Source of the DNA: Impatiens glandulifera
Taxonomy: Eukaryota; Streptophyta; Magnoliopsida; Ericales; Balsaminaceae
DNA: 64,000 nt
Direction of reading: 5' to 3'
NCBI RefSeq assembly: GCF_907164915.1
Contig: NC_061865.1
Span: 53,588,587 to 53,652,586 of the forward strand
Shown: piece after piece, positions 36,600-48,957 of the stretch
How the letters are laid out: every line of letters starts with the position of its first letter
Numbering within the stretch: position 1 is the stretch's first letter
Position numbers and translations under genes: made by a program
Notes under the pieces: generated by a model
Told to the model about the DNA's origin: nothing
The model's database searches: none
Seen by the model: the letters and a program-made list of their open reading frames with translations, nothing else

Positions 36600-37480
36600 G
36601 GCTTTCTTCCCCTTCCCCTTCCTCTTGCGATTCAAAAGATTTAATTAAAAAAGATGATAAGGCTTGCTTGTTCCCATTGTATTATTTTTCTTTGTACGAA
36701 CCCGTGCTAATATGATAGAAATAATTCTTTTTCCGGACTTCAAGATTCTTAATTTTGTTGTCCTTTATGTGAATTTCAGAATTTTTGCATTTGTTTCCTT
36801 TAGCATCAGCTTTGGTATAATCTACTTTATCTTGATTAGTCTTAGTATCTTCCTCTCTAGTTTCATATACTACAGCTTGACTTGAGAATCTAATTTCTTC
36901 TTCTTCCTCAACCTCTGTTTTATTACAACATTTATCATTTCTTAATTAGAGCCCCCTTTACCATATCTCCTTCAATCACATTGTGCACATTTCGTGTTGG
37001 GATGTTGGAAAATATTGCAGAATGAACACATGTGTGGCCTCCACTCGTAAGTGATTCCAATGATAGTAGATTTTATTTTCCTGACAATCAATGTCATTTA
37101 GTCTAGTAATGAGTTTCGAGGATGCACCTCAATGCTAATTTTAGCAAATAAAATATGCTCTCCTTTTTCAATAATTAGGTTCATATATAATGGTCTACCC
37201 AATAAACTTACAAAATGACTAAAAACTTCTACATTGTACATGTATGCAGGGATATTCCAAAGTTTGAACCAGATTTGAACCGTGTCCTTAGGTTTGCTTA
37301 ATAGGTTCAAATATTTAAACCATCTTTCCAACTTCATGTAGTTGGATAAAATATATGTATGCCCATTTTTCAAATTTTCATTCAGATTTGTTCCCTTCTT
37401 CAATTTCAAAAAATAGAAATCATGTAAATTTGCTAAAATTTTCTTTAGTCATTTTTTCTCTCATTGCTTCATAAGTGCAT
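36600..37480 (-). pseudogene. LINE ORF1 (DUF4283 plus zinc knuckle), degenerate
   Basis: On the minus strand a frame at 37,098-37,409 contains TVQIWFKLWNIPAYMYN and, further on, ISIEVHPRNSLLD, the pattern of the DUF4283 domain found in the RNA-binding first protein of plant LINEs. After a stop it continues with YEWRPHMCSFCNIFQHPNTK and a final Cys, a Cys-x2-Cys-x4-His-x4-Cys zinc knuckle, and then with a Glu/Lys-rich tail to about 36,600, as is usual for this protein. Stops and frameshifts make it non-functional. The second LINE protein is not attached here. Confidence 0.75.
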
Positions 37481-38660
37481 ATGTTGAGAATTTTGAAACG
37501 AATAATACTTTTATAATGTAATCAATCGATGTGAGATGGGTAAATACACATGTTATCCAAATCTAAAATAGGAGATCAAGCAAAATAAACAATAACAAAT
37601 TTATGTGGAAAACCCTCTCAACCTGGAAGGTAAAAAACTACGAGGCCAATTAGCAAATTTCACTATAAACAAGAAACTGATACAAATGTTCTTCTCAACT
37701 TTAAACCTAAAGTTGAGGTATATAAACAAGGAAAACCAATTTCATTCAGACCCAAGCAAGTCTATATATAAGACAAAAGAAATTAGAACATGAAGGTGAT
37801 AAAGGTAAGGAGATCGATCGCTATTGTCTTATTCTCTTCTTCTTTCTCTATTTCTTCTTCTCTGTTTCTTCTCTTAAAAAAATATTCTCTTAACAGAATG
37901 TTATCTCTCTAACAGTGATAGAATGAATAACATCTTAGGATTTGCTTGTTTAATTAAGTGTCTAATTGGGCTGGACCACAAGGCCCAACATCATCAGGAG
38001 TTTGGTGATTTTATTTTTAGTCCAAATAAATTGACTCTTTCATTATACCCTATCATCCACTCCTTCTTTCTTCTCCTTGATCCCTACATTATTTTTCAAA
38101 ATCTTTTGAGTAGTAATTGGGTATTTGCTAATTTTCTGCACTTTTTCATTAATTACTTCTTCAGTTATTCTTGTAATATCCTTCTCTACCGTTTTTTTGA
38201 TTCATTTGATAACAAAGTCCTGCACTTTTTTCGCCTTGTTGTTTTTTCCTTTTATCCATATTCCAATAAGATTTTAGAACATGGGATTAAATTCAGAGAA
38301 ACAATCTTGAATGACGACCTTATTCAAACCCTATCCGATGTTTCTTGATTTCGCAACTTATAACCCTAGACAATTTTTCTCCGATGTGTTACGTGCTAGG
38401 CGTGTTGGTCGTGCCAAACGTGCCAGACGTGTCGACGATCTTTACTCCGACTACAAAATCAACAGGATCGTGCAATCGTGCTTACTATCTCGAATGGTCG
38501 ATCGTGTTGATTGTGTTAAACATATCAGATGTGCCACAATCTTAATTGACGCGACTCTTATTGAATATGAGAATATGCACGTTCTTAGAGAAAAAATTCA
38601 AGATTTCGTGACTATAAAATTCTCAAAAACTTTTCTCTCCCTAAGCTAAATCTAGAATTT
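37481..38660. other. intergenic, repeat-like
   Basis: At about 37,600-37,680 the words GTGGAAAACCCTCTCAACC and AAAAAACTACGAGGCC belong to a dispersed plant repeat of unknown class. Open frames at 37,923-38,348 and 38,311-38,649 overlap each other and match no family; the second is rich in Arg because of CGTG-type repeats. I call no gene. Confidence 0.35.
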
Positions 38661-40371
38661 AATGATAATGATATTTTATTATTTATAATAACAATATTTA
38701 CTGTATTATATTTATATTATAAATAATTTTGGTATAAAAAAGTTTGATAGAAAGTTTGTAACTAAGTCTTATTATGGAATTGTTAATTTAGTTTAAAATA
38801 AACTTTAAAACTATTATATAAAATTGTAAAAACAATAATCACCAGTTAATATTACAAAAAATAATACAACAATATGTATAAATTGTGAGTAATACATACT
38901 ATATTTCTAATTATGATTACATCATTTGATTAAAATAATCAATATTTTCATAAAATAATTGTACAAAAGCATGCCCTACAAATTTTCAGGTGTGATTTGA
39001 ATCAATTTGAATGTCCTTTTCGGAATTAACTGGCTACAATGAATGTGGCTGTACGAACTTGAAGGGTCATGTCATACTTTTAAACCAATATTTAGATTTG
39101 TTTATTTGTAATCATTTAAATAATTGTAAAGTAACATTATTTACTATTTTTTATTGAATATAAATATTATCGGTCATTTGATTTTTATTTTTTTTTACCT
39201 TGATTCAACTTGAATTTAGTCTACATTTTCTTAAGTCTACATAGGTAGTAGTTTTCAAATCATCCAATTAATTTAAGCTTTAAAATAATCTAAGTAAAAT
39301 AAATAAATCAAACTACCTAAAATTTATACAATTATGATCTATATCAATTTATTTTGCAAAGACAACTTTAAAATAATTGATATCATGGTTAACTACTCAA
39401 GTAGTAATTCAATTGTGTTTTCTTTAAGTAAAATTCACAAATAATAAGTTATTTATGTCAAGAAAATTTGAATTTTTTTTATCAAATTAAATCCAAACAA
39501 ATAAAAATAGAAAAACAAAACTCAAAAGATCATTGTCACGGTTCACCTACAAATTGTCGCCATTGAAAATGATATTACTTTTTTCATTGAAGTGACGTTT
39601 CATATTTTTTTTTAATTAAGAGTTTATTATTTAGAGTAAGTTATTATAATTTTATAGGTATAATTTTTACTTCAATTAAAGACTTTTTTTAGGGTTAATA
39701 AGAATCAAATATTATTTAAACCAAATCTAATTTGTTTCAAACCAAATATATCAATGTGATAAAATGCACACAAAAAAGGTAGAAATAAATCATGTCTCTT
39801 TCAAAGATAGTGGAGCAATTCATCACACTTTCATGAAATAAACCAAAAACACATTTTCAAACCATATTCTTCGTCATTTTTACCTAGTGATGCTAATCAT
39901 CTTTCCGTAATGATGTTAATCTCAAAGTTGAAAGTTGTTAACGATGGTAAAATTACCATAATTCTGCTGAGAATTTAAATATATACCAACATTTAAAATT
40001 ATTATTACAATTTGAGTATTAGCAACGGTATATATCGTCGCTATTGGTCTTTATTGACGGTACAACCCACTTTTACTGACGATATTTCCCAATGTTAATG
40101 TCAGTGTTTGACGCCATTAACTAAGACTATCTTTTTAACACGGTAACTCTATATTAATGTTATTAGTCTTTTACTACGGTAAAATGACTTTTAACAAGTC
40201 GTTATAAGTTCTTACTTCATATTACCATAGATAATGGCTTTAATGGTTTTTACATAAGTAGATTCTACTTCTATAATATTAATATACCTAGTCATTATAA
40301 GTTCTAGTGTATATTTAAATTTTAAATAAATAATCATATATCAATGCTGTTGTTTATCTTCGTTAACATAG
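38661..40371. other. intergenic
   Basis: A+T-rich to about 39,880. From there to about 40,480 short words such as GACGGTA, AACGATGG and ATCGTCG recur in both orientations, as in the subterminal parts of DNA transposons, but I could not find ends or a target duplication. Confidence 0.4.
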
Positions 40372-40408
40372 GTATTAACAACGATTATTAATAATCGTCA
40401 TTAATACT
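40372..40408. repeat. 37-bp near-perfect palindrome
   Basis: GTATTAACAACGATTATT is followed by its near-complement AATAATCGTCATTAATAC. It lies inside the region of recurring AACGATT/AATCGTC words and is probably part of a decayed DNA transposon. Confidence 0.6.
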
Positions 40409-43400
40409 AAAAAAAACTTACGATGATGTCCTTTACCGTTGTTAAAAGGGACAGTTAATAACTTTATTTTTTTACCTAAGATTCTTCAAAGTGTGAGAAG
40501 TAAAATTTGGTGCTCAAATGTTTTAGTAAGTGCCCAATGTCATGAACCAAAAGAGCCTCATTTTACTTTCTAAAATCGGGAATTGTTATTTCTCCTAACG
40601 TTTAGTTTTTTAATATCACTAAAGTATGGTGTAATCAATGGGTTGTATTGTAAATCTTCTCGATGAATTAATTAAAAACATGACGAACTATCCGAGATTT
40701 TTCTTGAAACATGCATATTGGCCCGAATTAGTGCTTCATATATCATTGGAGTCTCCACATTTGACATTTTGATGATGTTTTGTTGCTTTTGTTTTATACT
40801 GAATTTTGTTATTTTATTTAAAATATCAAAAAGTATTTTATTTTTCTAGAACGTGATCATCATAGTTGTGTCACAAAGACCATATTCTATTGGTGGCCAA
40901 GCTCATTTTCTTACATCCACATATCTCATTAGTTAACTAATTTACCTTCTAAACTTTATATAATTGTCTTGGTCTATGTTTAAGTATTATAAATCCCACT
41001 AGTTTAAGAAGAATTAGGGAAAGATAACTTTAATACCCACATTAATGATAGTGGATTAAGACCTCTATTATCTAATTTGTGTACTAATAACATGCCTACA
41101 TCTTAACCTAAACACAAATTAATTAACAATGTGATTTCAAATAAGCTTAATTAGTTATCCATCCTACAAAGTTATGTACAACCTAAATTTAAACCAACAA
41201 GCTTTTGAATACTTATCATCCTTAATGGAATTTAATCTCATTGATGACATTTGCGTCAACTTTCTTAAACAACCTCGGAATCAAGCTTCTGGTCGTTTCC
41301 AACAATCTCATGCTATACATACCTCTTCAACCATTCGATTTTCTCCTCCTCGTCACAAAATGAAACAATTTCGTGAAGTGCACTCCCTTGGCTCCCATTG
41401 AGACATGATAGGAGTGTCAATGGCTTGTTCCACATCTAGAGACAATATGACATGAATCAATGTCGACAACTCAATACCTTCCTCATCGGGTTAAGAGCCA
41501 TTCACTCACCACCTTACTCCAAGGTCCTCCGAGCAAGGTGATAATTTGGTTTCTCCTCCTCAACAAAGGAGGCAACATCAACAATATGTTATGCATTCCC
41601 TTCCTTTGCATGTGGCTCCTCAATCACTAGAGCGAAATTGAGTTCACTCAATCTTGTCATATGCTCTCCTTCGGTTAACCTTGCCTAAGACCCTCAAAAA
41701 GATCACGGGGATATTAATAAACTAGGAGATTTACATAGAGAATAAATATTCTCAAGCTCAAACTACATCCTCCAAAAATCCCTTAATTTTCATTGATGTA
41801 ACTCGGTCAATGATGATCATCCTCCAAAGCAATTCCAATAAACCCTAATAAATTATTGGAGAAGAAAATATAAAGTTAGGTTTGTCACAAACGTGACAAA
41901 TTAAGACAACATCTTCCTACAATAATATTTTATTTATTTCTCAAAACATAGTGGCTAAGATTTTCACTATAAACATCCAAAGAAAGTTGTCTCAGTGCTC
42001 TAGATTTTATCACAATAATCTATTTTTTTTTTTGTTCTTTTTTGTTTTATCTCGTTTTTTCTTTGCTATTTTTTCGAACTCTACAACACAAATTTGCAAT
42101 CTTTTCAATATATAATTGAAGAGAATCAATAGATACAAAAGAAAGAGATATGTCATGAAAATGAATCAGTAGTGATGGATGATGAGCTTATCCTTATATG
42201 AACCAATCAAAAGGCAGTGACATCATGAGGGAGGGAGGTAAATGGATGAGTGGGGGTAAGTGGAGACATCGTACACAATAATAACAATAATTGTATCATA
42301 AATCATGCTTCCAATTTTATTTTTTCCCCTATGATGGAATGCTTAAAATGCTTGAAATATGACATTGGTGGGATGACCATTGTTACCATTTAACTTTGTA
42401 ATGTAAATTGAATCAAGCTTGTTGTCACAAAGTGGTGCAAAGTAAATGGTCGGAACGAATAGGCCAAAAAGTGTCGAGAATGTAAATTAATATACACGCA
42501 AGGTTAGTATCGAAATATATCAATCCATTATACAAATATAGAATCAAATGAGATACCAAATAATTGAAGTGTAATAATAAAAAAGATGTATATAATTGTG
42601 ACATTAATTGTGTCATACTCCATATGGATGGGATGGTGGGGGTATGAGATTTATGTGAATTTCTTTAAATAGTTTAATTGAGATAAATGAAATTGGAAAA
42701 TGACATAATCCTACTCTAATAAGGTTTTATTATAGGCAGACATATCAAATGGATAGCCGTTTTATCCAGTCCTTCTCCGTACGTAACAAATTCTCCATCA
42801 CAAGATTCACCTTCCCACAGTTTTTTCTTCTTATTATTATTTCAAGAATCTTATAAAATTAATACCAAATTCTTTTTTAATCCGGATTAGTCTCGGGTAT
42901 CTAGCCTGATTTGAATTTAAAACATTTGATTTCTTAGGTAAAACTTTTGTGACTGGAAATACTATTATAATTTTTTAGATGAATATAATTAAATTAAATA
43001 AGAAACATAAACATTAAAATGAAGAAGAATACTTGGGTGAGTTCTGGCTGCTAGGCCGTATGCTTGTGGTGGGTTGCACTGTTTGGAGGATGCCTAAGTT
43101 TACTTCATTCATGGAAGCAACTCTTCTTTCCTTTTCTCAACTGTGTTGTCAATTCTCACCAACAAAACATTAAACTTTTTATACATTAATTCTTATTGGA
43201 TCCTCGAATTAAAAGACCTTGTCTAAACATTTTGATTTTATTAGTACGTGTCGTGTTTATATCAACGATCATGGTAACGCGGTTATATCTTGATAGTGTG
43301 TTTGGGGTAACCTTAATGAATTTAATTAGTAGATGGTAATGTTGTTAAGCCTTTTATGTCTAACTAGTGAAGACTTGGCAAACTACATCTTTTTAGCTAG

Positions 43401-43451
43401 TGAGGTCTTGTATTCTCCTAAAAGTTATCTCTTATCATATTCCCCTCTTCT
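40409..43451. other. intergenic; unrecognised less A+T-rich segment at 41,200-41,850
   Basis: The stretch at 41,200-41,850 is less A+T-rich and has a short open frame (41,174-41,401) followed by stop-broken frames with Pro/Gln/Arg-rich text. It could be an old transposon or gene remnant, but I recognise no domain on either strand. The remainder is A+T-rich with no feature. Confidence 0.35.
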
Positions 43452-43600
43452 AGCCTATAGGCAATAAAAAGTGGATATTCTATCCTCCTTGTGAAGTCCT
43501 GGGTTCGAGCACGTCAGGCGACAAGTTTTGCGTCTAATTAAATGATTAAGTGTGTTTACGGATTATGAGTTTAACCCCTTTGTGCCCACATTTTTTTAAG
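43452..43600 (+). mobile_element. tRNA-derived SINE remnant
   Basis: Contains a good RNA polymerase III box B (GGGTTCGAGC at about 43,501), followed by GTCAGGCGACAAGTTTTGCG and a tail seen in plant SINEs. Box A is weak. It is not a tRNA gene because no acceptor stem or cloverleaf can be formed around the box. Confidence 0.5.
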
Positions 43601-43734
43601 AGACCAAAATATCACGGGTTCAATTTCATCTGAAAAAGTTGAGTTAATCGAGAAATCATGACTATAAACTATAATTGTGAGTGTCATGCTAGCTAGCTTT
43701 CCTTTAATTCTCAAAAGTTAATATTGTACCCAAG

Positions 43735-44270
43735 TTTAGACCGTTATATTGTTGGGGGCACTAGTCTATTGTATCGTAATTAGTCCAAATATTTCTCATA
43801 TTGATCACTTGGTTAGCCTGTTTGTTAATGCTCCCACCACCATAATTCATTAGGTTGTTCCTATTATCCTAAGGTATCTTCGAAAACCCCAATTTCAAAA
43901 TACTTTTATTTTCACTATTTACTTGGGATTGAAGGCCTATTTTGATGTTAATTGGGTTGGGATCCTATATATGATCATAGGTCGACTAATAATTTTGCGT
44001 ATTCTTAGGCGACTCGCCTATTTCGTGTAGAAATAATAAACAAGTTCTATCTCCATCTTCAACAAATTAAGGCATGTGTTATATTTCTTTGGTTGCTTAC
44101 AGAGATCAGTGTTCATGTTTGTCATCATGTTATTTTATTCAAACTCAGTCTTTCAACAAATCAAGCACATTGACATTTATTGTCATTTAAAGCACCACCA
44201 TCATCTACCGCTTACACCATCACTTTGTCATTTATTCTTTCCTCGATGCAGGTTGCCCATATGTTTATAA
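43735..44270 (+). pseudogene. Copia retrotransposon fragment: end of RT and RNase H
   Basis: Across shifting frames the plus strand gives, in the order expected for Copia polyproteins, IVISPNISHIDHLVSLF (the region normally reading like TRPDISY), ILRYLRK, AYFDVNWVGI (normally YSDADWAGD) and SVFQQIKHIDIYCH (normally NPVFHxRTKHIEID). Frameshifts and stops are frequent. Gag, protease and LTRs were not found next to it. Confidence 0.75.
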
Positions 44271-45075
44271 AGACAAACTTTGTTTTACGTTTTTTTTTCC
44301 TAACAAGCTCTCCATCTAGATGATCATTGTTGTAATATAGTGAGTTTGTTGGATGTTTAAATAATATGTATTGTTTGAGATTCTTTTATTGTTTTGACAC
44401 CCCACTACACACACAACCTTTTATCTCTATGTAAACAATAAACATAATGTGAAAATTGTTTTTGCCTTCATTATCTTTTGCTTCTTTCTAATTAAATTAT
44501 CATGACTACATAAATAATATACTTGTGTATGTGTTTTTTTGTGAATGGTACTTTCTTTGTACTTTTAAGATAGGGTGGAACATCACCAATATTAATACTA
44601 CTTCTATTATATACTTTAGTTTGTGTGTTGTTCCTTAGTAATGATACTTTCTCTTATATATATTTTTCAGAAGTCCACCAACGACTATGGTGGAGAATCA
44701 CCAACCTTAACACTTTCTCACATATTAATTCAGATTAATATGTTAGTTTCTAATTAACTTTGTTTTTTTTAATGGATAAAGTTGAGTCACCAAGTTAAAG
44801 AAGAACAAGTACAAGTACGCATGTCAACTTATAGGATAAAACCTTGTTTTGAAAGGGTGTTATGATCATTCATAAGTCATTTTTATATATAGATATTAAT
44901 TTATTTTTAAAACTTTAGGAAGGTAGCACGATCTTCAAAGTAAAGGTTCGATCTTATATATAAAACCGTCCCATATTGCACTAAGGTAATTTTTAAGTGG
45001 CCAGATATCAAATATCACATATTTAATTCACTTAAAAACACTAAACACTCTGATTTACGAGGGTAAAGGTTATAA
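44271..45075. other. intergenic
   Basis: A+T-rich; a loosely repeated motif (GGTGGAACATCACCAATATT and GGTGGAGAATCACCAACCTT) occurs at about 44,574 and 44,690. No gene. Confidence 0.4.
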
Positions 45076-45790
45076 CTAGGGATGAAAATTTATCGAAAAT
45101 ATCGATATATTAAAGTTAACATAGAGCAATATACTGAAAATATAAATTTTTTAGTATACTAAAAAAATATGATAAAATATGATACTATGCCGAAATTTTT
45201 AAAATTTTAATACATCGATGTATATATATATAAAAAAAAGTAAGGATAAAGAATGAAAATTTAGTGTCATAAATGATGTGATGCACTTGAGTGGACTTGA
45301 AAAATGAAATTTATCTCTCCCTATTAAATTTCAAGTAAATTTCATTTTTCAAGTCCACTCGTGTATTGTAATATCATTCTCAAAATTATTAATGACAATA
45401 AATTTCCACTACCAAAATAATATTTATAAATTAAGAATATATAATACTTATTATTAATCAATCTTAGTAAATTCATTTTATTTTCTTAATAGACTTTAGA
45501 CTCAATTTTATAAGTAATTATTTTTTCTCTCAAACTTAAATAAATTTATTTTATATGTTAATTTAATTATAAAAACTTAATTATTTTAAATAAATCAAAA
45601 TATAATTAAACTTTAATATTATTTGGTATGAACGGTATAATAGCGATATTGTATCGTAATCACGGTATTCCATCAATGATCGATATTATAATACTGAGAT
45701 TTTGGTATACTGAAATAATGATACAGAAACAACAGTATGTTTTTTCCTTATCGAAACTTTTAATACGATATATCGCTCCGACCCACCCTG
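45076..45790. mobile_element. hAT-like non-autonomous element with internal hairpin
   Basis: The left end reads CTAGGGATGAAAATTTATCG and the complement of the right end CAGGGTGGGTCGGAGCGATA, both leading into ATCGATATATTAAAG-type words. The flanks GGTTATAA and AGTTATAT agree at six of eight places, a possible decayed 8-bp target duplication. The same word set occurs at 12,890-13,440. The middle (45,241-45,400) may be a second, nested element with its own long inverted repeat. Confidence 0.55.
45289..45360. repeat. perfect 25-bp inverted repeat (hairpin)
   Basis: Arms at 45,289-45,313 and 45,336-45,360 are exact complements (start GAGTGGACTTGAAAAATG), separated by a 22-base loop. Weaker complementarity continues outward for about 40 bases on each side (for example ATTTAGTGTCATAAATG against its counterpart), the structure of a MITE or of a small-RNA precursor. 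Confidence 0.8.
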
Positions 45791-47987
45791 AGTTATATCT
45801 GTGGAATCATGTTAACCATAAGTAGATAAAAGAAATATGTGGGGTTTAATTTATGTGGACAGAATAACTTAATAAATCTAGAACCAGAAATATATAGGTA
45901 GATTAAGCCAAATAATTATTGTTATTAATTAAGGTGGTGGGAAGAATAATTAAGGTTTTGTTTATATTATTATAATATTTGAGAAAAAGTAGAAAACAAA
46001 TAGAAATGAATATGCGGTTGTAAGTTGCTGCCTGATAGGTTTGCTGTCAAGATTTAGTTCTAACAATCCTTAAAGCATGTTTAATGTTATCCTTAATTAT
46101 GCTTATCAAGTTGCTAGCTAGATTCATGGCAGAGACATTGCCAGCAAACTGTCAGATTTAATATTTTTAATTAAGAGAGATTAATTATAATGTTTTAGTG
46201 ATTATGATGACTGTTATTAATTAATTATCTATTGGGTTGATTAGCATAATGTCACAAATGGATAAGAATATAATAATAATATCTCAAACAATTACTATAG
46301 CTTAGCTTTACTTTACTTGTTCATCATATACACCAATAATTAATTGTTAGTGCTTTTCACTTGTCAAGATAGATGAAGCAGAAATTCTTGAGTTAATTTT
46401 TTACATTTTATTACTAAGTCAATTTTCCTTTATCTTGTTTGTTTTTATTGTGTTTCTTTATAAAAAAAAATGATTATTTACTATTGAGATAAATAAACAC
46501 TATTTAGAATTATTATTTTCTTTTAGAAAGGAAAAGGAAAAAGAAGGGGACATATTGGGGTGGGGGCCCTAAAATTGATAACAAAGACCCTAAATTTGGA
46601 GGTGATTGATCTTGAACCTCACTTCCAAAGTTGGTTCATACTTTTGTTAGGACAGTGATAGCCAATTCATCATGTCAATGTTGAATCTTCTCATTGTCAA
46701 ATAAGGGCTTTTACTATATTCATTAAAGTTGTGCTTAGCATAAGTGATAAGTTTTCTATGAACATCTTGATTGAAATTATGTATTAGTCTCCTTTAAAAA
46801 AATATCTAGTCTAAAAACAAGATTTTTTTTGTTAGTATTTTTGTTTAGACTAAGTATCATTGAACAGATATTCTAACAAATCGTCAAAACCTCATAATAT
46901 AGGTAAAAACACGTGCACGAAATACCATCACATTGTAATTCAATGAGGGGATGCACTTGGCTAGATTGTTTTGAGATTGTTTCCATAATGTTTAGTTAAT
47001 TCCACTAAACAAAACAATCTAATTATGAGAAAGATATAACAATGTGTCAATTGCATCTTCCTTGCCTAATTATTCACCTTAATGGGTTCCTATTACTTCT
47101 ATGTATTGAAAAGTAGTTTGTATGCTATTTGAGTTTTAATTAGGTAATCAACTTGATCTCTAACTTCGATAATGGGGTGGATAAAGATATTTTTAAAAAA
47201 TAACTACTACTAGTCAACTCCCTAGATAACCCGAGCTTGCGGTTCGAGTGGGATCGAAATTGTAGGTTATTAAGTGATTTATAGCTGGTTTAAAGATAAT
47301 ATGAAATGGGTGAAGATCAAAATCTAGTGGGTCTCAAGTTTAAAAATAATGCTCATTGAGTCACCAATGATATTAATAAACATATATAGTGATAAGAATT
47401 TTTTGTTATAAAGAAAACTAACATTATTTTATTGTACATATCGTCATCAATCATTAGGCGCCATTGGCTTAAAAGAGACCTATCTTATGCCTATGCTAGT
47501 ACTAAATGCTAATGAAATTGGCTACCCAATAATTATTCAAAATTAAATATATGCCATTACTTTTTAAAGATTGACTATAATACCCATTAATTAATTATTG
47601 TAATATTGCTTCCAAGACTTTCTTACCTGAAAATTTTCAGTCCACATGTCATATATCTCTTTTTAACATCATTATCCATCATTGGCATTTACAATTCATG
47701 CATGAGAAGAAAACATATGATAGCCACATCATGCATTCATCTTTTTCTTCTTTTTTTTTACTTAATTCTTCAAAAGTTAATTAGTTGTTTTGAAGAAAAA
47801 ATGATCATAGATATTTCAAAGATGAATAAAACCCTAGAAAATATTGTGAATAAAGATAACATGAGAGAACATATCTCAACTACACATATAGTCAACCTTA
47901 GCCAAACAAAATTAATGCAATTCAACTATTAACACAAACAGGATTTTAAATTTAGCATCATGTATGAGATCATAGAAAGTTACTTAC
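45791..47987. other. upstream region of the bZIP gene, no gene recognised
   Basis: A+T-rich. A box B-like GCGGTTCGAGTGG at about 47,237 may mark another SINE remnant. The open frame at 47,606-47,932 has no family signature. Confidence 0.4.
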
Positions 47988-48118
47988 TTGGTTAGCTTAG
48001 TGGTAAGAGGCTTTGACTAAAGAACTTGCAATCTTGAAGTTGTTTGGCTAGCCTCCTCTATGGATTAGTCGAGGTGCGCGAAAAGTTTACCTTAACCTGG
48101 TTTAAGAAGAAAAAAAAA
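47988..48118 (+). mobile_element. tRNA-derived SINE (Au-like) in the bZIP promoter
   Basis: Begins with a box A-like TTAGCTTAGTGGTAAGAGGC, has a decayed box B, then the word TTAGTCGAGGTGCGCGAAAA, which is diagnostic for many plant SINEs of the Au type, and ends in an A-rich tail (AAGAAGAAAAAAAAAGG). It lies about 110 bases upstream of the TATA box of the bZIP gene, in the same orientation. Confidence 0.65.
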
Positions 48119-48227
48119 GGTTAAATTAACTCACAATTATTTTCCCAAGTGCACTTCCTATCCATATTTCAGCTCATGAATTCAATTGTGGGGTATATAT
48201 AATATTGGTATGACCCACTAATTTCCC

Positions 48228-48234
48228 TATAAAA
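48228..48234 (+). promoter_or_regulatory. TATA box of the bZIP gene
   Basis: TATAAAA, 124 bases before the start codon, followed by a pyrimidine-rich leader, as is common in plant promoters. A second TATATATAAT lies about 35 bases upstream and could serve instead. Confidence 0.5.
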
Positions 48235-48351
48235 TCCTCCCATCTTTGCTTCCATCATCCCCTACTACCTTCTCCCAACATCCTCAGCAAACCTAACTTG
48301 TATCTTCTCTTCTCTATTTCTCCTTTCACATTGACAAAGAAAGAAGAAGCC

Positions 48352-48957
48352 ATGATGATCCCATCAGAGAACAACTTCATGATCAACAACAACCCATGTC
48401 CCTTTCCCTTTAATAACAACATCATAACCACCATGACTCATAATAACAACAACGGTTTCTTTGGCAACTTCCCCATTTCACAAACCACTTACGATTTTGT
48501 TCCCCAGCCATCGTGTCTCCTCGGGTATAACTCGACCTCAGATGAAACCGAGGAGGAATTACACCAGCAGCAGCCAGGAATGGTTGACGAGAGGAAGAAG
48601 AGAAGGATGATCTCCAACAGGGAGTCGGCTAGGAGATCGAGGATGAGAAAGCAGAAGCATCTTGATGAACTTTGCTCACAGGTCATGCGGTTGAGAATGG
48701 AGAACCAAAACCTCATCAATAAGTTGAACCATGTGGCTGAGTGCCATGACAAGGTCCAAAGAGAGAATACTAGACTCAAGGAAGAGGCTTCCGACCTTCA
48801 CCAGATGGTTTCGGACCTCGGAATTGATAGTAGTAGTAGTCCATTCTCACTTCTAGTTGCGGATCTTCTTGAGGATGTTAACTGTAATACCGCTCATCTC
48901 AGAGCAGAGTCCTCCAACCAAAAAAGCATGACATCTTCATCAAGTCTGCTTCACTGA
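48352..48957 (+). CDS. group S bZIP transcription factor (bZIP42/43-like), 201 aa
   Basis: An intronless gene for a nuclear DNA-binding factor. The basic region (residues 80-103) has the invariant N-x7-R (N89RESARRSR97), and the zipper follows at the correct distance with L107, L114, L121, V128, V135, L142 and L149. The N-terminus is Asn-rich, and the C-terminus ends in a Ser-rich tail. Absence of introns, the size and the KQKHLDEL and HVAECHDKV segments fit group S, near Arabidopsis bZIP42/43/48; such factors bind ACGT-core sites, often as dimers with group C members. The frame is open 18 codons upstream, but the Met-Met at 48,352 is in better context (GAAGCCATGATG) and gives the usual start. 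No conserved sucrose-control upstream frame, known from bZIP11-type genes, is visible in the leader. Confidence 0.92.
   Translation: MMIPSENNFMINNNPCPFPFNNNIITTMTHNNNNGFFGNFPISQTTYDFVPQPSCLLGYNSTSDETEEELHQQQPGMVDERKKRRMISNRESARRSRMRKQKHLDELCSQVMRLRMENQNLINKLNHVAECHDKVQRENTRLKEEASDLHQMVSDLGIDSSSSPFSLLVADLLEDVNCNTAHLRAESSNQKSMTSSSSLLH

Noticed and set aside
37923..38649. Two overlapping plus-strand frames of 141 and 112 codons
   Set aside because: They overlap in different frames, are Phe- or Arg-rich because of local base composition, and match nothing known to me.
43490..43530. Possible tRNA gene
   Set aside because: Box B is good, but no cloverleaf or acceptor stem can be drawn; the downstream words fit a SINE.
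47606..47932. 108-codon frame upstream of the bZIP gene
   Set aside because: A+T-rich, no domain, no splice or start context that supports a gene.
48298..48351. 18-codon N-terminal extension of the bZIP protein
   Set aside because: The upstream ATG is in poor context and the added residues are atypical; the Met-Met start in GAAGCCATGATG is preferred.
48489..48779. Minus-strand frame opposite the bZIP gene
   Set aside because: Shadow of the bZIP coding region.
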